Shown in pieces: positions 35,290 to 47,210 of a stretch of 64,000 bases of DNA (its first letter is position 1; the number at the start of each line of letters is the position of its first letter). Source of the DNA: Aphidius gifuensis. Taxonomy: Eukaryota; Arthropoda; Insecta; Hymenoptera; Braconidae. Location of the stretch: NCBI RefSeq assembly GCF_014905175.1, contig NC_057790.1:7502001-7566000 (forward strand), in the 5' to 3' direction. The notes beneath the pieces were generated by a model. It searched no databases and was not told where the DNA came from. It was given only the letters and a program-made list of their open reading frames with translations. The position numbers and the translations under genes are program-made.

Positions 35290-35472
35290 TTAATATGTTT
35301 TGAAATAAAATTCTCCATCGATCTTTTTGAAAACGGTTCGTATCCCAATGGCATTAACGTATAGGGTCCCATCCGGCTCATACACGGCCTTTGCCACTTT
35401 GATAATGTCACGGAGAATTTCTTGTCCCATGCTATTGTACCACTTAAGCACCCAGACTCCAGTAATTTCAAC
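35290..35472 (-). pseudogene. Unrecognised coding remnant in the Polinton
   Basis: On the minus strand a frame of about 60 codons reads ITGVWVLKWYNSMGQEIL, then IIKVAKAVYEPDGTLYVNAI and KIDGEFYFKTY before TAA. The residue balance is far more protein-like than the other frame of this stretch. I do not recognise the family. It lies upstream of the polymerase remnant and could be part of its N-terminal region or of another gene. Confidence 0.4.
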
Positions 35473-35477
35473 ATAAA

Positions 35478-35485
35478 GGCTATAT

Positions 35486-35516
<31 letters not shown>

Positions 35517-35835
35517 TTTTTTATTTTTTTTAGATTTATATAAATATAGATTTTTATAAATAAATAAATAAATAAATTCATAAACATATATCAAAAATCA
35601 TAAACATTTATCAATTATCATTTATTCACTTCAATTAATATTCACTCATCAACTAACATTTGATCATAAACATTCATCAATTATCATTCATTCACTACAA
35701 TTAATATTCATCCATTCACTTCAATTCACTTTAATTCACATTCATTAATTCACATTCATCGATTTACATTCACTAATTAATTCAAAAACCTATCACTTCA
35801 ATTCACTAATTAATTTAAAAACTTACTTTGGCATT
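35478..35835. repeat. TTTA microsatellite and degenerate TTCATTCAC repeats
   Basis: ATTTATTT runs from 35,485 to 35,518. From 35,580 to 35,830 a loose repeat of TTCATTCACTTCAATTAAT-like units fills the space. No gene is seen. Confidence 0.6.
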
Positions 35836-36048
35836 TTTGATAAATCCTCCATTCTCACTTATTTTTTTTTCAACGCTTTGGAATAACCGGAATATATATA
35901 AGCAGCTGTCAAAACACAATTGACGAATGAGCGGAGCCGCATCACGTTGCTACTTCCAGAAGCTATCCGAAGAATAATTAATTCCACTTAACTATCAAAA
36001 TTCTTCTTACTGTTAAAAAAAATCTGCTATCCTTTCTTACTTTAAATG

Positions 36049-36258
36049 TTGTAGCAAACAAGCCTGCTACACAATAGAGATTATTGCGTAGTAGCTTGTT
36101 TACTAAAATTTCATCAGAAAGCATAGCACATTCCAAAAGTAAGAAGGGGAAATATTGATTTTTAGAATGATGAATTGAGGGATAGCAGCAACGTTACACA
36201 TTCCAGGTCGCTGAGAAGGATATTTCCCTCTTTTACTTTTGGAATCTACCATGCTTTC
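36049..36258. repeat. Inverted repeats just inside the right terminal repeat
   Basis: Two nested hairpins are seen: TAGCAAACAAGC (36,052) against GCTTGTTTACTA (36,096), and GAAAGCATAGCACATTCC (36,118) against GGAATCTACCATGCTTTC (36,240), the latter extended by AAAAGTAAGAAGGGGAAAT. They lie in the probable promoter area of the minus-strand polymerase gene. No coding sequence. Confidence 0.5.
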
Positions 36259-36262
36259 TGTC

Positions 36263-36503
36263 TCTGATTGATGACGTCATTTGGAAGTTTCGATAAATCC
36301 TTTCGTTCCCACATCAAATGTTCAAGAATTGATGACGCCATCGTCTAGGGTTAGTGACATCATCAATTCTATATTCGAGAACTTTCGAGAATTTTCGATG
36401 ACGTCATTTCGAAGTTTCGAGAATTCTGTCCCCTGCCCCCGTTCCCGTCCCCTGCCCCCTGCACTCCCTCGTCTATATCTAGAAACGGCCCTGTATAACT
36501 ACT
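36263..36503 (-). repeat. Right terminal inverted repeat of the Polinton
   Basis: It is the reverse complement of 24,519-24,772 with indels. It keeps two intact TGACGTCA sites (36,271; 36,400) and two mutated ones, and a shorter heat-shock-type run (TTC/GAA alternating at 36,374-36,396, five pentamers). The C-rich tract near 36,428-36,465 mirrors the G tracts on the left. A 121-codon frame over it is an artefact. Confidence 0.85.
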
Positions 36504-36509
36504 GTTCCC

Positions 36510-37000
36510 CAAGAGTAAACCAAGTATGGCCCATTTATCAATTCCATTTAAAAAAAATTTATTTATTATTTAACAATCGAGCTTTTATCGAACAAACTAT
36601 TAATAATCAATTGAAGAAATTATCATTAAACACTATTGAGATTTGATTTTACCTGGACTTGAACTCGGGTGCAATATCCTGTGCGATATCCTGAAGCATT
36701 ACCACTCAGCCACTTAAAAGTCTACCAAGATTTGGCCGATGATCGGCAACCTAGTAATGGCCATTAAAGAGTCAGCCAGGCTTGGACCATGCATTGTTGC
36801 CAATTATCGGCCTTTTGAGAATCAGCCAAGGCTCGGCCATGAATCAGAACCATGAATTAGCAGTACCAGAATGAGCCAGTTGTTTGCCAATGATGAACCA
36901 TGAATAGCCCATGCCTGGCTAGCAATCATTGGGTGCTATTGATGGGCCAATGCATGGCCGTGTTGTCAGTCTTGGCGATTCCTACACGGGATTGGCAATT
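36510..37000 (+). repeat. GGCCA-rich host repeat, right half
   Basis: After the target duplication the TGGCC/GGCCA style of 24,200-24,518 resumes (AAGTATGGCCCATT, then from 36,725 ATTTGGCCGATGATCGGCAA and many similar units up to GCATGGCCGTG). A SINE lies between. The block ends near CCTACACGGGA. If the Polinton is removed, the two halves form one repeat of about 0.9 kb. Confidence 0.55.
36650..36720 (-). repeat. tRNA-derived SINE head, minus strand
   Basis: On the minus strand TGGCTGAGTGGTAATGC is an A box and GAGTTCAAGTCC a B box, with tRNA-like spacing. An AT-rich tail follows toward 36,550. It is inserted in the GGCCA repeat. The anticodon arm is not well formed, so a SINE is favoured over a tRNA gene. 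Confidence 0.55.
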
Positions 37001-37039
37001 TGTGTAGCATAAAAAAAATTAGTGTGTGTCGTGTGTAGC

Positions 37040-37320
37040 ACCCTGTGTGTAGCACCCTAACTGTTCCGTAGGAGTATTTTCTTTATTTTATTTGATCGAA
37101 AATATGGATGCTTTTCTGTACTTTCAATTACATAAAGGAGAACGTCTTTTTTTTTTCGTTAAATGTTTTCCATGTTTTTTTCGTTGTCAAGTAATATTTG
37201 TGAGACCGAAAAACTAAAAAAAAATATCGTAAAGTCTCCTGATGAAGCGTCGTTGATTAAAACCTTGGTGAAATTGATCCGTTAATATTTACAATTGGGC
37301 CCTATGAGTTGTAACGTGAC
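37040..37320 (+). repeat. Helitron-related repeat, copy 3
   Basis: AGCACCCTAACTGTTCCGTA, then ATATCGTAAAGTCTCCTGAT, GAAGCGTCGTTGATTAAAAC and ACAATTGGGCCCTATG match the duplicated block at 31,585-32,240. It lacks a terminal hairpin here. Confidence 0.55.
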
Positions 37321-37629
37321 ATGTTACCTTCTTACGGAATTTTTAGATTTTAATTAGGGTCTCGGATCTACAAATTTTTCAGACAAAGGGGGGACGGTAA
37401 ACTTTATTCTATGACCCTAAAACATACCAAAAACGTCACTAAAACTAACGAAATAAACCAAATAACCAAATAACCAATTAACCCAAAAATGCACAGTAAT
37501 CCAGATAATCCAATGATGTTGATCCGGACCTGAAATAGTAAATCTTAAAATTAAGCTGAGGGGTTTGCCTGGGGTCACTCAGTATGCTGGTTCCTGGAGA
37601 GACGGCCGGGTAAAGAATAGTAAAATTAA

Positions 37630-38138
37630 GGAGGTTATGCAGAAATTACTCTTTTTTTTTTTTAAATATAATGAGAATGTTCTGAGATTTTGTACACAAG
37701 TAGATCTTTTCATTCTAAATACAACGGTATAATTATTTTCTTATGTTGATCGATTAAATTTTTTGTAATTAATTATTGAAAATAATATTTGACATTGGCT
37801 CTTATGGAGATTTTAACCATTTTTTTCGGATAGAAAAAATGATGAAAAAGTCTTGAAAAAAATCGCACATATACTAGAAACCGAGTTTTATTAATTGCGC
37901 GAAAAATTTTCATATGTTGATCGGTCAATTAATGAGAAATTAATTATGAACTTTACAAAAATTAGATGTGGCAGCGTATGGCATGTTCAAACACACACAC
38001 ATGCCCGCAATCCCATATATTGTATACGGGGCGCAGGCGCTTTTCACTTTATTTTTTTACAGTGTAGCCAGATTTTAGTTTTGTCTGTGACGTCAGAAGC
38101 GCCCCGCAACACCCGCAATGAATTTGCGCATAACCTCC
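37630..38138. mobile_element. 509-bp MITE flanked by TTAA (piggyBac-type)
   Basis: Ends are GGAGGTTATGCAGAAATTA and TAATTT-like AATTTGCGCATAACCTCC, flanked on both sides by TTAA (37,626-37,629 and 38,139-38,142), the target of piggyBac-superfamily transposases. The interior has no transposase; a CA microsatellite lies at 37,990. The 147-codon frame that starts at 37,895 crosses the right end and is not a gene. Confidence 0.65.
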
Positions 38139-38366
38139 TTAAGTCAAAGACTTTTCAAGAGTCTGGGATGACTCGCCAAGAACCTCGAACCTCTGTGCCT
38201 CTGTGTCTGAAGGCAAAAACCGGAGAGAGCAATGTAGCTAGATCGTTGACTTATATAGCCTACGAGGTTTCCCTTTCCCCAGAAATACTCCTCTTCTTTT
38301 TGGCCAGCCTTACTCGATTAAATAATAATAATAATTAAATAAAAACATAAATAATAATAATATGAA

Positions 38367-38540
38367 ATGATTTTAAGGTGGGCGAGTGCAACTCGTCACA
38401 GAGTAAATGGGAATATTAAATCGAATAAGGCCTACAAATCAAAAAAAATTATTACGATTGTTTTTGAGAAAAAAAATAAATATTACTTTGATTTAACATT
38501 GATTCGTTCGGTTCGTCAGTTCGACTTATTAAACTCAACC
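38367..38540 (+). repeat. Helitron-related repeat, copy 4
   Basis: ATGGGAATATTAAATCGAAT, TTTGATTTAACATTGATTCG and TTCGGTTCGTCAGTTC correspond to the 3' part of the block at 31,800-31,925 (ATGGGCATATTAAA, TTTTAACATTGACTAATTCG, GGTTCAGCGGTTC). Partial and non-coding. Confidence 0.5.
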
Positions 38541-38962
38541 GCATTCATATTTTACGTAGGCGGAAGCCTTCGTTTTGATTGTTTTCATTATATGAATTTT
38601 AAAAAATCATATCTCCTGAAATAATATAGATAGGATGTTCGTATTAGAACCAAATTAAAAACTAGAAGAAATACTACAAAAATTCTAAACACCGAATATA
38701 TTAAGAAAACTAAAAATAAGTCATGGATGCGATTTTTTGCCGAGACATTTAAAATTGCAAAATCTATATAATTAAGAGATAGTTTTTTTTTTGCTATTGT
38801 TAGAAATTTGTAAATCAACAAAAATTAAATTCCTGTTTTTTTATAACTCGTATTACTTTTCAAAAAATTAACTTATATACTTCCATTTAGTCTTTAAAAT
38901 ACCGAGAGTCACACTGTCTCGATAAAAAACGCTCCGAATTTGCGTTAATTAGTTACCAACAA

Positions 38963-39059
38963 CCCAGGTAGAAATAAGAATCAATTTTTTGACTTCTCAT
39001 ATCAAATTAACATGTGAAGTCAAAAAGTGACATCAAATTGACTCTAATTTCTACTTGGG
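38963..39059. mobile_element. 97-bp MITE, CCCAGGTAGAAAT ends, copy 1
   Basis: CCCAGGTAGAAAT faces ATTTCTACTTGGG, with AATTTTTTGACTTC against GAAGTCAAAAAGTG inside. A second copy is at 61,612-61,706. Confidence 0.75.
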
Positions 39060-39108
39060 AATTGTTTATAAAAATAAGTAGTGTCTGGTATGCTCTAATA
39101 AAAGAATA

Positions 39109-39643
39109 CACTCAGAGAAGGATATGTTAACATATGCCATGTTTAAATGGGTGGTGGCTGCAGATAAGTTTACATCAAAGATATATATATATTAACATTA
39201 AACATACGTATCTTAATAGTTAATATGCATATCTTAACCATTAAGATATCTGTAATTGACACAATTTGAAGGTTAGGTTGATAGTTGAAGACATTTACGT
39301 ATGTAAATATGAAAATTTAATGTAAAATTAAGAATGAATTTACAAAAAAACTAAATTTAAAAAAATTTATGACAACACGAGTACATATTATATTATATTA
39401 CAATTGGAATAGTATCACAATATATAATGTCAAAAAAAAAAGATTACAAGAAGTAGACTGATATGCGCAGGCGCATCAAAATATTTGGCCCCGTAAAGAT
39501 ACGTATGTTAACTATAAACATACGTATGTTAACAGTTAAGATATCTATGTTTATTGTTAATATATATATCTTAACATTAAACTTTTGTATGTTTAATGTA
39601 AACATATTGGTATGTTAACTGTTAACATATCCTTCTCTTAGCG
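39109..39643. mobile_element. 535-bp Tc1/mariner-type MITE with TA target
   Basis: Left CACTCAGAGAAGGATATGTT and right AACATATCCTTCTCTTAGCG are inverted copies, flanked by TA at 39,107-39,108 and 39,644-39,645. The interior repeats TATGTTAA/TTAACATA-type units. No transposase. Its first bases resemble those of the MITE at 60,420. Confidence 0.7.
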
Positions 39644-39859
39644 TAGCCATGAAGGATTGATTTTAACGATTTTCTAGAAGAAAGTGTGGTTCTGAAAAAT
39701 TTAATCAGGAATTTTTTGGGCGTTACGAAATTTCTTTATGTTTATTCGTTAAAAAGTTATTGAAAATATAAACAACCAACAATTTAATTTTTAACACTTT
39801 TTTTTACAAAAAAAGGGATGCGCGCATGCGTTAAATTTTTTTTGCTCTACCTGAAATGT

Positions 39860-42800
39860 TGAATCAAAATTTTTTTTTAATTTAATTTTCATTGCACATA
39901 AAAATAATAACTCTCAATGATTTTTTGACATTTTATTATATTCATTTAACACATAATTTGCGTCAATGATTTTTATGTTAAATTTTACATTATTTTTTAA
40001 CTGTGTATACACAATATACTTTGAACATAAATAACGTGTAAATGAATTGGCTAATTTGGGATTTTCTTCAAAGAAAAATATGAATATTGGTTAAAGGCTA
40101 TATGGTATAATATTTATCACTTTATCCGAAACGACATATATCTCATCCCTTTTGTTTCTGAACTCAACAGGATATTTAACATACCGTTTAGATAAGTTAC
40201 ACATACAACTAGAGGTTATTGAACAGGTTGAACATGCATAGATAGAAAGATATAGGCTTAAATGGTATATGTTAATGTAGAAATAGTTTTGCACATACCA
40301 ATTGCTAAAATCGATGAATTTCATCTCTTACTCTTTGCTATCTCGTCCAGTACACTCATTGAATTTCACTTCTACCGTTCTAACTTTACAAAATCTAACG
40401 ACTATCTAGTATGATCATCTTATTTCTCCACCCCTATCACACAATTTTAAGGCTCGTTAACGTATTAAAATCTCATCCATTCCTGGTACAAAATAGTCCT
40501 TTACTAAAATAGTTTTGAAATGCTATTTCATACAACAAAAACCATAACTGCATGAGATTATACCGAATGGAATTCATAGTTTAAATGTTTCACAATGTTT
40601 GGTCAGTTTTCAAACATTATAGAAAGGCTTTATAATTTTCAATGTTATAATACTAAATATTGATTAGTTAAAAAAAATTAATTTTATCTTAACAATTATA
40701 AAATTTTAGTATTTAAATTTACAAAATAAAAAGCGTACAATAATTAATTTTCATTTATTAAACTATTTGTTTAAAATAGAGATTAACTCTTAAAAAATTT
40801 TTTTGTTTTTTGTATATCGTAGAAACAAATTAAAAAATGAAAAAATCAGTACAAAAATATTACCATTATATAAATTTTTTTGACTTTGAAAGTCTTTAAA
40901 TTTTATTACTTTTATTTAACAATTTTTATCATCTATCTAAATGAAAATTAATTATCATTGTTATCACATGTGTGTAAAAATAAATATATACATTCTGTGA
41001 GGGTTAAAAAAATTTCAAAAATGAATAAAAATAATAAACATCAAGAGATATGAAATCAATAAATAATAATATTATTAATATTGTTAACGTGGCTTGATAC
41101 GACCAACCATCGACATAAAATTTGGGGGAAGAAAATGACTGGTATACACAATAATAATATGTTGTACATTAAGCCAGACAACTACAACGAGTTTTGATAT
41201 CATTTATCCAATTTTTTGTTCAGTCAAAATTGCCATAAGTGACTGTTATATTTATATAATGTTTACATACATGGAACATTGGATTTTGTGTAATAATAAA
41301 ATTTTTATATTTAAAATAATAAAATAATTTATACAAAAACAATATAACAGAATATATATAGTTATGGATATTGAGTGATTAAATATATATTTTGTGTATA
41401 ATGTATTTACAAATTCAATTATCCATTTATTATTTTAGGAAAATATGTCATGTGCATGAATATAAACAAGAATTGATGTGTAAAATAATAAAATATATCC
41501 GTATCCTTTGATGTTTGCTCAGTGGCACTTCAAAACTGACTGTAACTTTCTCTCTCTCTTTTTTTTTACTATTAATTAATCGTTTGGTTACATAAAAAGT
41601 AAAAAAAAAAAATATCAATGTTGAATTATTATTTGTCTTCAATGTTAAACTAAAATTTCTCCATTTATTTTTTTAATACATAAATTTATAAAAATTTATT
41701 TATATTCTTAAGAACAAATGTTGAAATAGAAAAATTTTAATTTTAATCAAGAATAGCAATTAAAATGTCAAAAAAAAAAAAAATAAATAAAAAATGTCAG
41801 CATATTTTTAAATGTTAAATTAATTTTTATCTCAAATAATAATTCAAGTTTTTTTTGCAAATTTTGATCTATTTTGACATTTAAAAAATGTTATATTTTA
41901 TGTTTTTAGTATTTGAAAAAAAAACTCATTCGTTTTAGTTTATTATTCTGTTTTGTTTAATAGTTATTTATCAAAGCAGTGAGTTATAAGTTGTCGGAAT
42001 ATTGTGCTTCATTCAAAGAGAGGACAGTATATAGGTGTTTTTAATTATCAAAGTTATCCAATTAATAGGACAACTCGGAGTAGTACGGTTGATATATAGA
42101 AAAGATAAAAAAGAGTAATGAAAAGCAACTAAATTCAATGAATCATCGAGCGTTTGTTATATATTTTATTTTTACATTGACGCATACATATTTTCTTTAG
42201 TGCCAAACTGCAACCAGTATAGTAGAATACCAATGCTCTATACTTTTCAGCTGTGATTTGGTCGCTAATGAGTGCCCATTGAGGTATATAACTCATACTT
42301 TTCAATATTTTTTTCATTGTATTAATTAACAGAAAAGACTATTATTTCGATGAAAAAAAAAACTGGAAAACAATCGTACACGAATGCATCAGTTTTATAC
42401 GGTATTCAAAAAACCAAAAAAAATATTTTATTTTATTTATTAAAGTAAGTACCTGACAAAAAATTATCCAAAATACAAACGCAATTTTAAATAATCAAAA
42501 GAGCGAATATTTTTTTATCGCTTGAAATATCTACCGACTCAACCGTCAATATGTTTTTTTTTTTTTTATATTTTTCTGCTTTTGGTTTTTTCATATTTTC
42601 GCAAAATTAAGAGAGCGTAAGAAACTACAGCAAATAAATTTTTTTTTAAATAAATTGCATTAGAGAATATTCAACCCTTCTTCTTTTTTTTTTAATTCTA
42701 CTATCAACCCTTTTTTTAACGCTAAAAGCGTATAACTTTGTCAATGTATAAGAGCTCTAATAAACGAATTCAAGCCTTCTAAAATCTTGAATGAAAAGAC

Positions 42801-43213
42801 TCATAACATGCAAATATATTATTTTATTTTTTGTTGTATTATATTCTACATCTTCAAGTTGAAAAGTATTATATACAATACCCGAGTATGATTACTTTTT
42901 TAATTAAAAATGATCTATTATTCTTCTAAAATGTATGAAATTGAAAAAATAATGAGTATAAAGAAATCAAAAATCATTTCGAGTCACAAGCCAATTTATT
43001 TAATATCACACTGATCGTAAATTGTTCAAAGATTAAATTTTTATGACTGTGCATATACCAGTTGAGTCAAGCTGTTGCAAAAAGACCTGGCTTTGAGTGA
43101 AGTAAACTTGAATAAAAAATTCTGAAGATTAAAAAATAAAATATTAATAAAAATTATGTGAAAATTGTTAATTTTAAGTTTTTAAATTAAAAAAAAACAC
43201 CAACTAATTAAAT
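39860..43213. other. Intergenic stretch before the carbonic anhydrase gene
   Basis: AT-rich with no supported gene. Open frames up to 77 codons here have no recognisable domain. The proximal upstream region of the carbonic anhydrase gene has no clear TATA box that I would defend. Confidence 0.45.
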
Positions 43214-44480
43214 ATGTTGATAATACATTTTAAAAGAATTACATCTGAATGGATCTTATTACTATTTATTCAAGGTATGTTTTAATAAAAAATTATTGAA
43301 TAAAATAAATATAATTTAAATTTATTCATTTTTGTAAATTTAAATTTTCATCATTTTATTATTTTTTAATTCAATTTTGAAATAATAAATTAATTAATAA
43401 TATTGTTTTATAGCTGTCCTATCAGCAGAAATTCCATCATCTGTAAAATCACAATCAATGGTATCACCATACAATTATGAAAACGTTAGTGCATGGGGTA
43501 ACCTGTTTCCAACGTGCATGGGACAACAACAATCACCAATTGCACTTAATAAAGATACAATTTTTTATACCGAAAGAACACCATTACGATGGATTGGATA
43601 TGACAATCAACCGACTGAAATGACATTGGGAAATAATGGTCATACAGGTAAATAATATTATTGTTGAATTATCAAATAAAATATTGCAGATAATTTGATG
43701 GAATTAAAAAAAAAAAAATATAGTTAAACTCATTGGTAAATGGAAAAATGGTAACGTACCATATATATCTGGTGGACCACTTTTAGATGATTATGTATTT
43801 GGTCAAATACATTTTCATTGGGGACCAAATGATACATATGGAGCTGAGCATACAATGCATGGTTTTACATTTCCCCTTGAAATGCACATGGTACATTACA
43901 AAAGACCCTATGGATCAATTGGTAATGCATTGAAACATGTCGATGGTCTTGCTGTTGTTGGAATTTTATTTACGGTATAAAATCATAAGCCGTATTTAAT
44001 TATTGAATTATTAATACACTGTAAAATTATATATTTATTTAAAAAAAAACGTTAATTATTATTATTATAGATTACAAATCAAACTGTTGTAACAACATTG
44101 GATCCAGTTACAGATTATCTTACTTATGTTTCAAAACCACATACAGTATCTAACATAGCACCCTTCAGACTTTCAATTCTTGGAGGTATATATTCTCCAA
44201 TGGCATTCATGTCATATTCTGGTTCTCTTACAACACCACCATGCAATGAAGTTGTCATTTGGATTGTGCCAATATATGCTTGGCCAGCAACATCAAAACA
44301 GGTTATTAATAAAAACATTTTATCATTTTTTAAATCATTTTTAATTTAATATATAATTTTTTAATTATATGATTACAGCTTTCTCAATTAAGATCTCTTC
44401 AACTGCAAACTCATACCCGCTACAATAATCGACCTTTACAACCCTTAAATGGTCGACATGTATATTTTTATAAAACCTAA
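43214..44480 (+). CDS. Secreted alpha-type carbonic anhydrase, five exons
   Basis: Exons are 43,214-43,274, 43,414-43,647, 43,724-43,974, 44,071-44,301 and 44,379-44,480; all introns are GT..AG, phases join cleanly and give 292 residues. Residues 1-25 form a signal peptide (WILLLFIQAVLSA). The enzyme interconverts CO2 and bicarbonate. Zinc ligands are H128 and H130 (GQIHFHWG) and H153 (EMHMVH); E140 and T236 (GSLTTPPC) of the proton relay are present, as is H97 (NNGHT) in the place of the proton-shuttle His64 of human CA II. C55 and C240 are placed for the disulfide of secreted and membrane-bound forms. No C-terminal membrane helix or GPI signal is evident, so it is probably secreted. All catalytic residues are intact. 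Confidence 0.93.
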
Positions 44481-44549
44481 CTATACATATATACAAAGTA
44501 TCTATAAAATATTTAAAATACAGACATGTTTATACGTTTTTTCTTGAAA

Positions 44550-44555
44550 AATAAA
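44550..44555 (+). terminator. Polyadenylation signal of the carbonic anhydrase gene
   Basis: AATAAA lies 70 bases after the stop codon, in the short AT-rich 3' untranslated region. Confidence 0.7.
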
Positions 44556-44559
44556 GAAA

Positions 44560-47210
44560 ACACAATATGTATACTTGTGGTTTTATTGTTTACTGGTATA
44601 CGTATGAAAAGTACGTGACTTGGTACCATTCATTTTATCATTCAAATATTAATTCGTAGTCAAGAAAATATAGTACAAAAGAAACTCAACTGCTTACAAG
44701 ACTTGAAGGTATATAAAGTCACGCAATACTAAATTTTTAAATTGTTGATAAATAGTGATGATTGTAAAATTTTTAAAAATAAAAAAAAAAAACCAATTAA
44801 TCGTCATTATATTGATATATGATAAATTGAAAGAATCAACTAAACAAGTGTGAATCTCATCTTCAATTCAAATAGTTAAACAATAATAAAAGTTTTAAAT
44901 TGAGCCTCATCGTTATTCCATTCATGTGTGATTTTGAATGGTAAATGAACATGCTGAGTCCTAATCGGATCATAATTTAGTTGGTAATTCAACGAGAACC
45001 CAAGGACAATTTACTATTCTTAACTTTCTTTCTTCTCTTTCTCATCTCGATGAACATTATATACATTTATAGATTATAATGAACACAAGATCCTCTTTAA
45101 TAATCTTTTATATTATATTATTTTTCTCCTAATTTATTTACATTCACATAAAAATTTAGTCTTTATTTTATTGTAGAATACGTTAGTGTCACGTCATCAC
45201 ACTGCTAACTAACTTCGTAACCCCTTTCTTTCTTTAAAAGAGATAGTGGTGGGTTTCCTTTCTGTGCTTGTAGCAGTACGTGACCACATATCTCACTCCA
45301 ACTTTATCCTCCATTTCTCGTACGAACACAAACACACACACACACATACAACAGCCACATCATCTGGACCTATCATCACTATTATATCTCATTCTATCGT
45401 TATTCAACTGATTCTCTGTCTTTTTTATTGACTCCTCCTATCAAACGAACCACCCACTAAAACATTTTCACTTGCTTTCTCATTTTGCCGTGTTTTACGT
45501 GCACCAATTCATGCAATCAGTACTCATAATGCCGCAATTCAGGATCCATTTTCCTGACACCCCTTATTACTACCATTTTGTTGAAATTCATTATTATACT
45601 TGTATGTTGGATTCATTACGAAATTGAAAGTTAGACTCAATATATATATATACAGTTTTTTTTTTATTTTTTTTTTTTTATTCATGTTTTTTGATTCGTC
45701 ATGAAAGTACAAGAAAAGTTGTTTGTTAGAAAGGTGTTAATTGTACATGAACTATGCATCTGATATATGTACGAAGGTATATATTTGATGATAATACAAA
45801 ATAATGCCGATTGCTGTAGATGGAGAAATCGTGTGGTCACGTAATGAATGTGTTCACTGAAATTTCTAGATGAAGCATTGCAGATGTGATTTAGGCTTCA
45901 GGACTGAGTGTAATTAACGATGCATTGTTTGCCATCATGCCATGACGACATTGCTGACGTAGTATATATAGTTCAGTGTGTAACATCAGACATAAATGTA
46001 TATAGATGTATATACATATATATATAACACATACATACTAAAAGAAAAGATTTAAAGACAGTGTGGTATAATATTGTAGTGTAAAGTTTGATTCATTCGT
46101 GTAAGTTTTTTAACTTGCTGATTCAGTAAAAAGATTTATGGTGATGATTTAATGGGATGAAAGAATATCATCATGTGTATATAAAATGGGAATTTTCTCG
46201 TGTTCATAGAAGGGAGATTTTGTTTTTTGATTTCACCTTTTTTCAGAAGACCTTAGGGTGTCTTGTCGTTGTCCAGTGAAGTCGTACAGTGGATCCTAAT
46301 ACCACTGTAATCCTCTGCACCTTTTTCGTGGACGAAGGGATTCCACCCTTAGAGAAATGACTGGATTTAGGTATACATATAACGAGGAACCAGATTTTAG
46401 TTTTGTATTTTATCTGGGTACTTTGTTCTTCACTGAGAAGCCCATTCTCAAAGATAAAGAGACAAAATAAAAAAAAAATAAATAAAGGTGCGAAGGTTGG
46501 ACGAATCGTTGAGATTACCTTGGTAGTCTTTACTAAGGATTCTGACTTTTTTATTTTACGTTAAGATGATTCAAAATGTGATGGGCTGTATTTTTTTTTT
46601 ATTTTCTTTTTTTCATAAATGGACAGTATATTTATTCTCTTTACATATAGATTTATGAATAAATCAAATTGTAGATAAAAAAAAAAAATTCAAAATAAGG
46701 TGGTGAAGTGAACAAAGAGAAGAGAAGGATAGTGAGACTATATATACCAATCCCATGAGAACAATTTATTTAAGCGACCTTCGTTCAGCCAACAACATGC
46801 AGATTGGCTCAACGAAATTAGAAAGATAGATGCAAATTTGTGGACTGTGAGTCGACCATTCTGTGGAGTACATCATGTACGAGAGAGAAAAGAATAATAT
46901 GGATGTAAAACCCTTCAGGCTAGCCCAGTTTTGTTCTTATCCCAATCAAATTTTTTTTTTGTCTATTCATTACACATTCATCAAATACCTTCCAGATATA
47001 TATAATAGATAAAAATACTTTTTTGTTTCATGTTATATATTAAAACTAGAATGGTATTAATAAATATTTAACTGTTAAATTGTCACCTAGACAACAGCTT
47101 TTCAATTTTCTTTTAACAGAAAAGCCTTATAAATTATATACAAATTTTTTTTCAACTGAAATAGTTTTTTTAAACAATTTTTACAGCAAACGAAAGGTGA
47201 AGAAAAGTAC
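44560..47210. other. Intergenic stretch
   Basis: I see no gene. It has a CA microsatellite near 45,328-45,345, poly-T runs at 45,655-45,680, and less AT-rich patches at 45,180-45,560 and 46,240-46,400 without coding signals. Confidence 0.5.

Larger units (their letters stand above)
24519..36503 (+). mobile_element. Polinton/Maverick (adintovirus-like) element, 11,985 bp, degraded
   Basis: Inverted terminal repeats begin AGTAGTTATACAGGGCCG at 24,519 and end with the complement at 36,503. The flanks show GTTTCC (24,513-24,518) and GTTCCC (36,504-36,509), a 6-bp target duplication with one difference. AG termini and 6-bp duplications are Polinton traits. The cargo agrees: integrase with chromodomain, B-family DNA polymerase, packaging ATPase, PLA2-like protein, DUF8207-like and coiled-coil structural proteins. 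No recognisable major capsid, penton or protease gene remains; the stretch 27.5-32.3 kb, where missing genes could have lain, is filled by later insertions and decayed repeats. The mixed stops and frameshifts make it non-functional as a whole. Confidence 0.88.
38555..39860 (-). repeat. Interspersed repeat family R, copy 4 (truncated, invaded)
   Basis: It begins TACGTAGGCGGAAGCC, in reverse orientation to copies 1 and 2, and contains GAAAACTAAAAATAAGTCAT, GGATGCGATTTTTTGCC and, after two MITE insertions, GCGCGCATGCG. The CTCCGGCG end is missing. Confidence 0.55.

Noticed and set aside
24513..36509. Polydnavirus (bracovirus) proviral segment
   Set aside because: Gene content, AG termini and 6-bp duplication fit a Polinton; no bracovirus excision motif or virulence gene family is recognised.
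36281..36646. 121-codon plus-strand frame
   Set aside because: It crosses the Polinton right terminal repeat, the target duplication and a host repeat.
37895..38338. 147-codon plus-strand frame
   Set aside because: It runs over the end of a TTAA-flanked MITE and has no recognisable domain.
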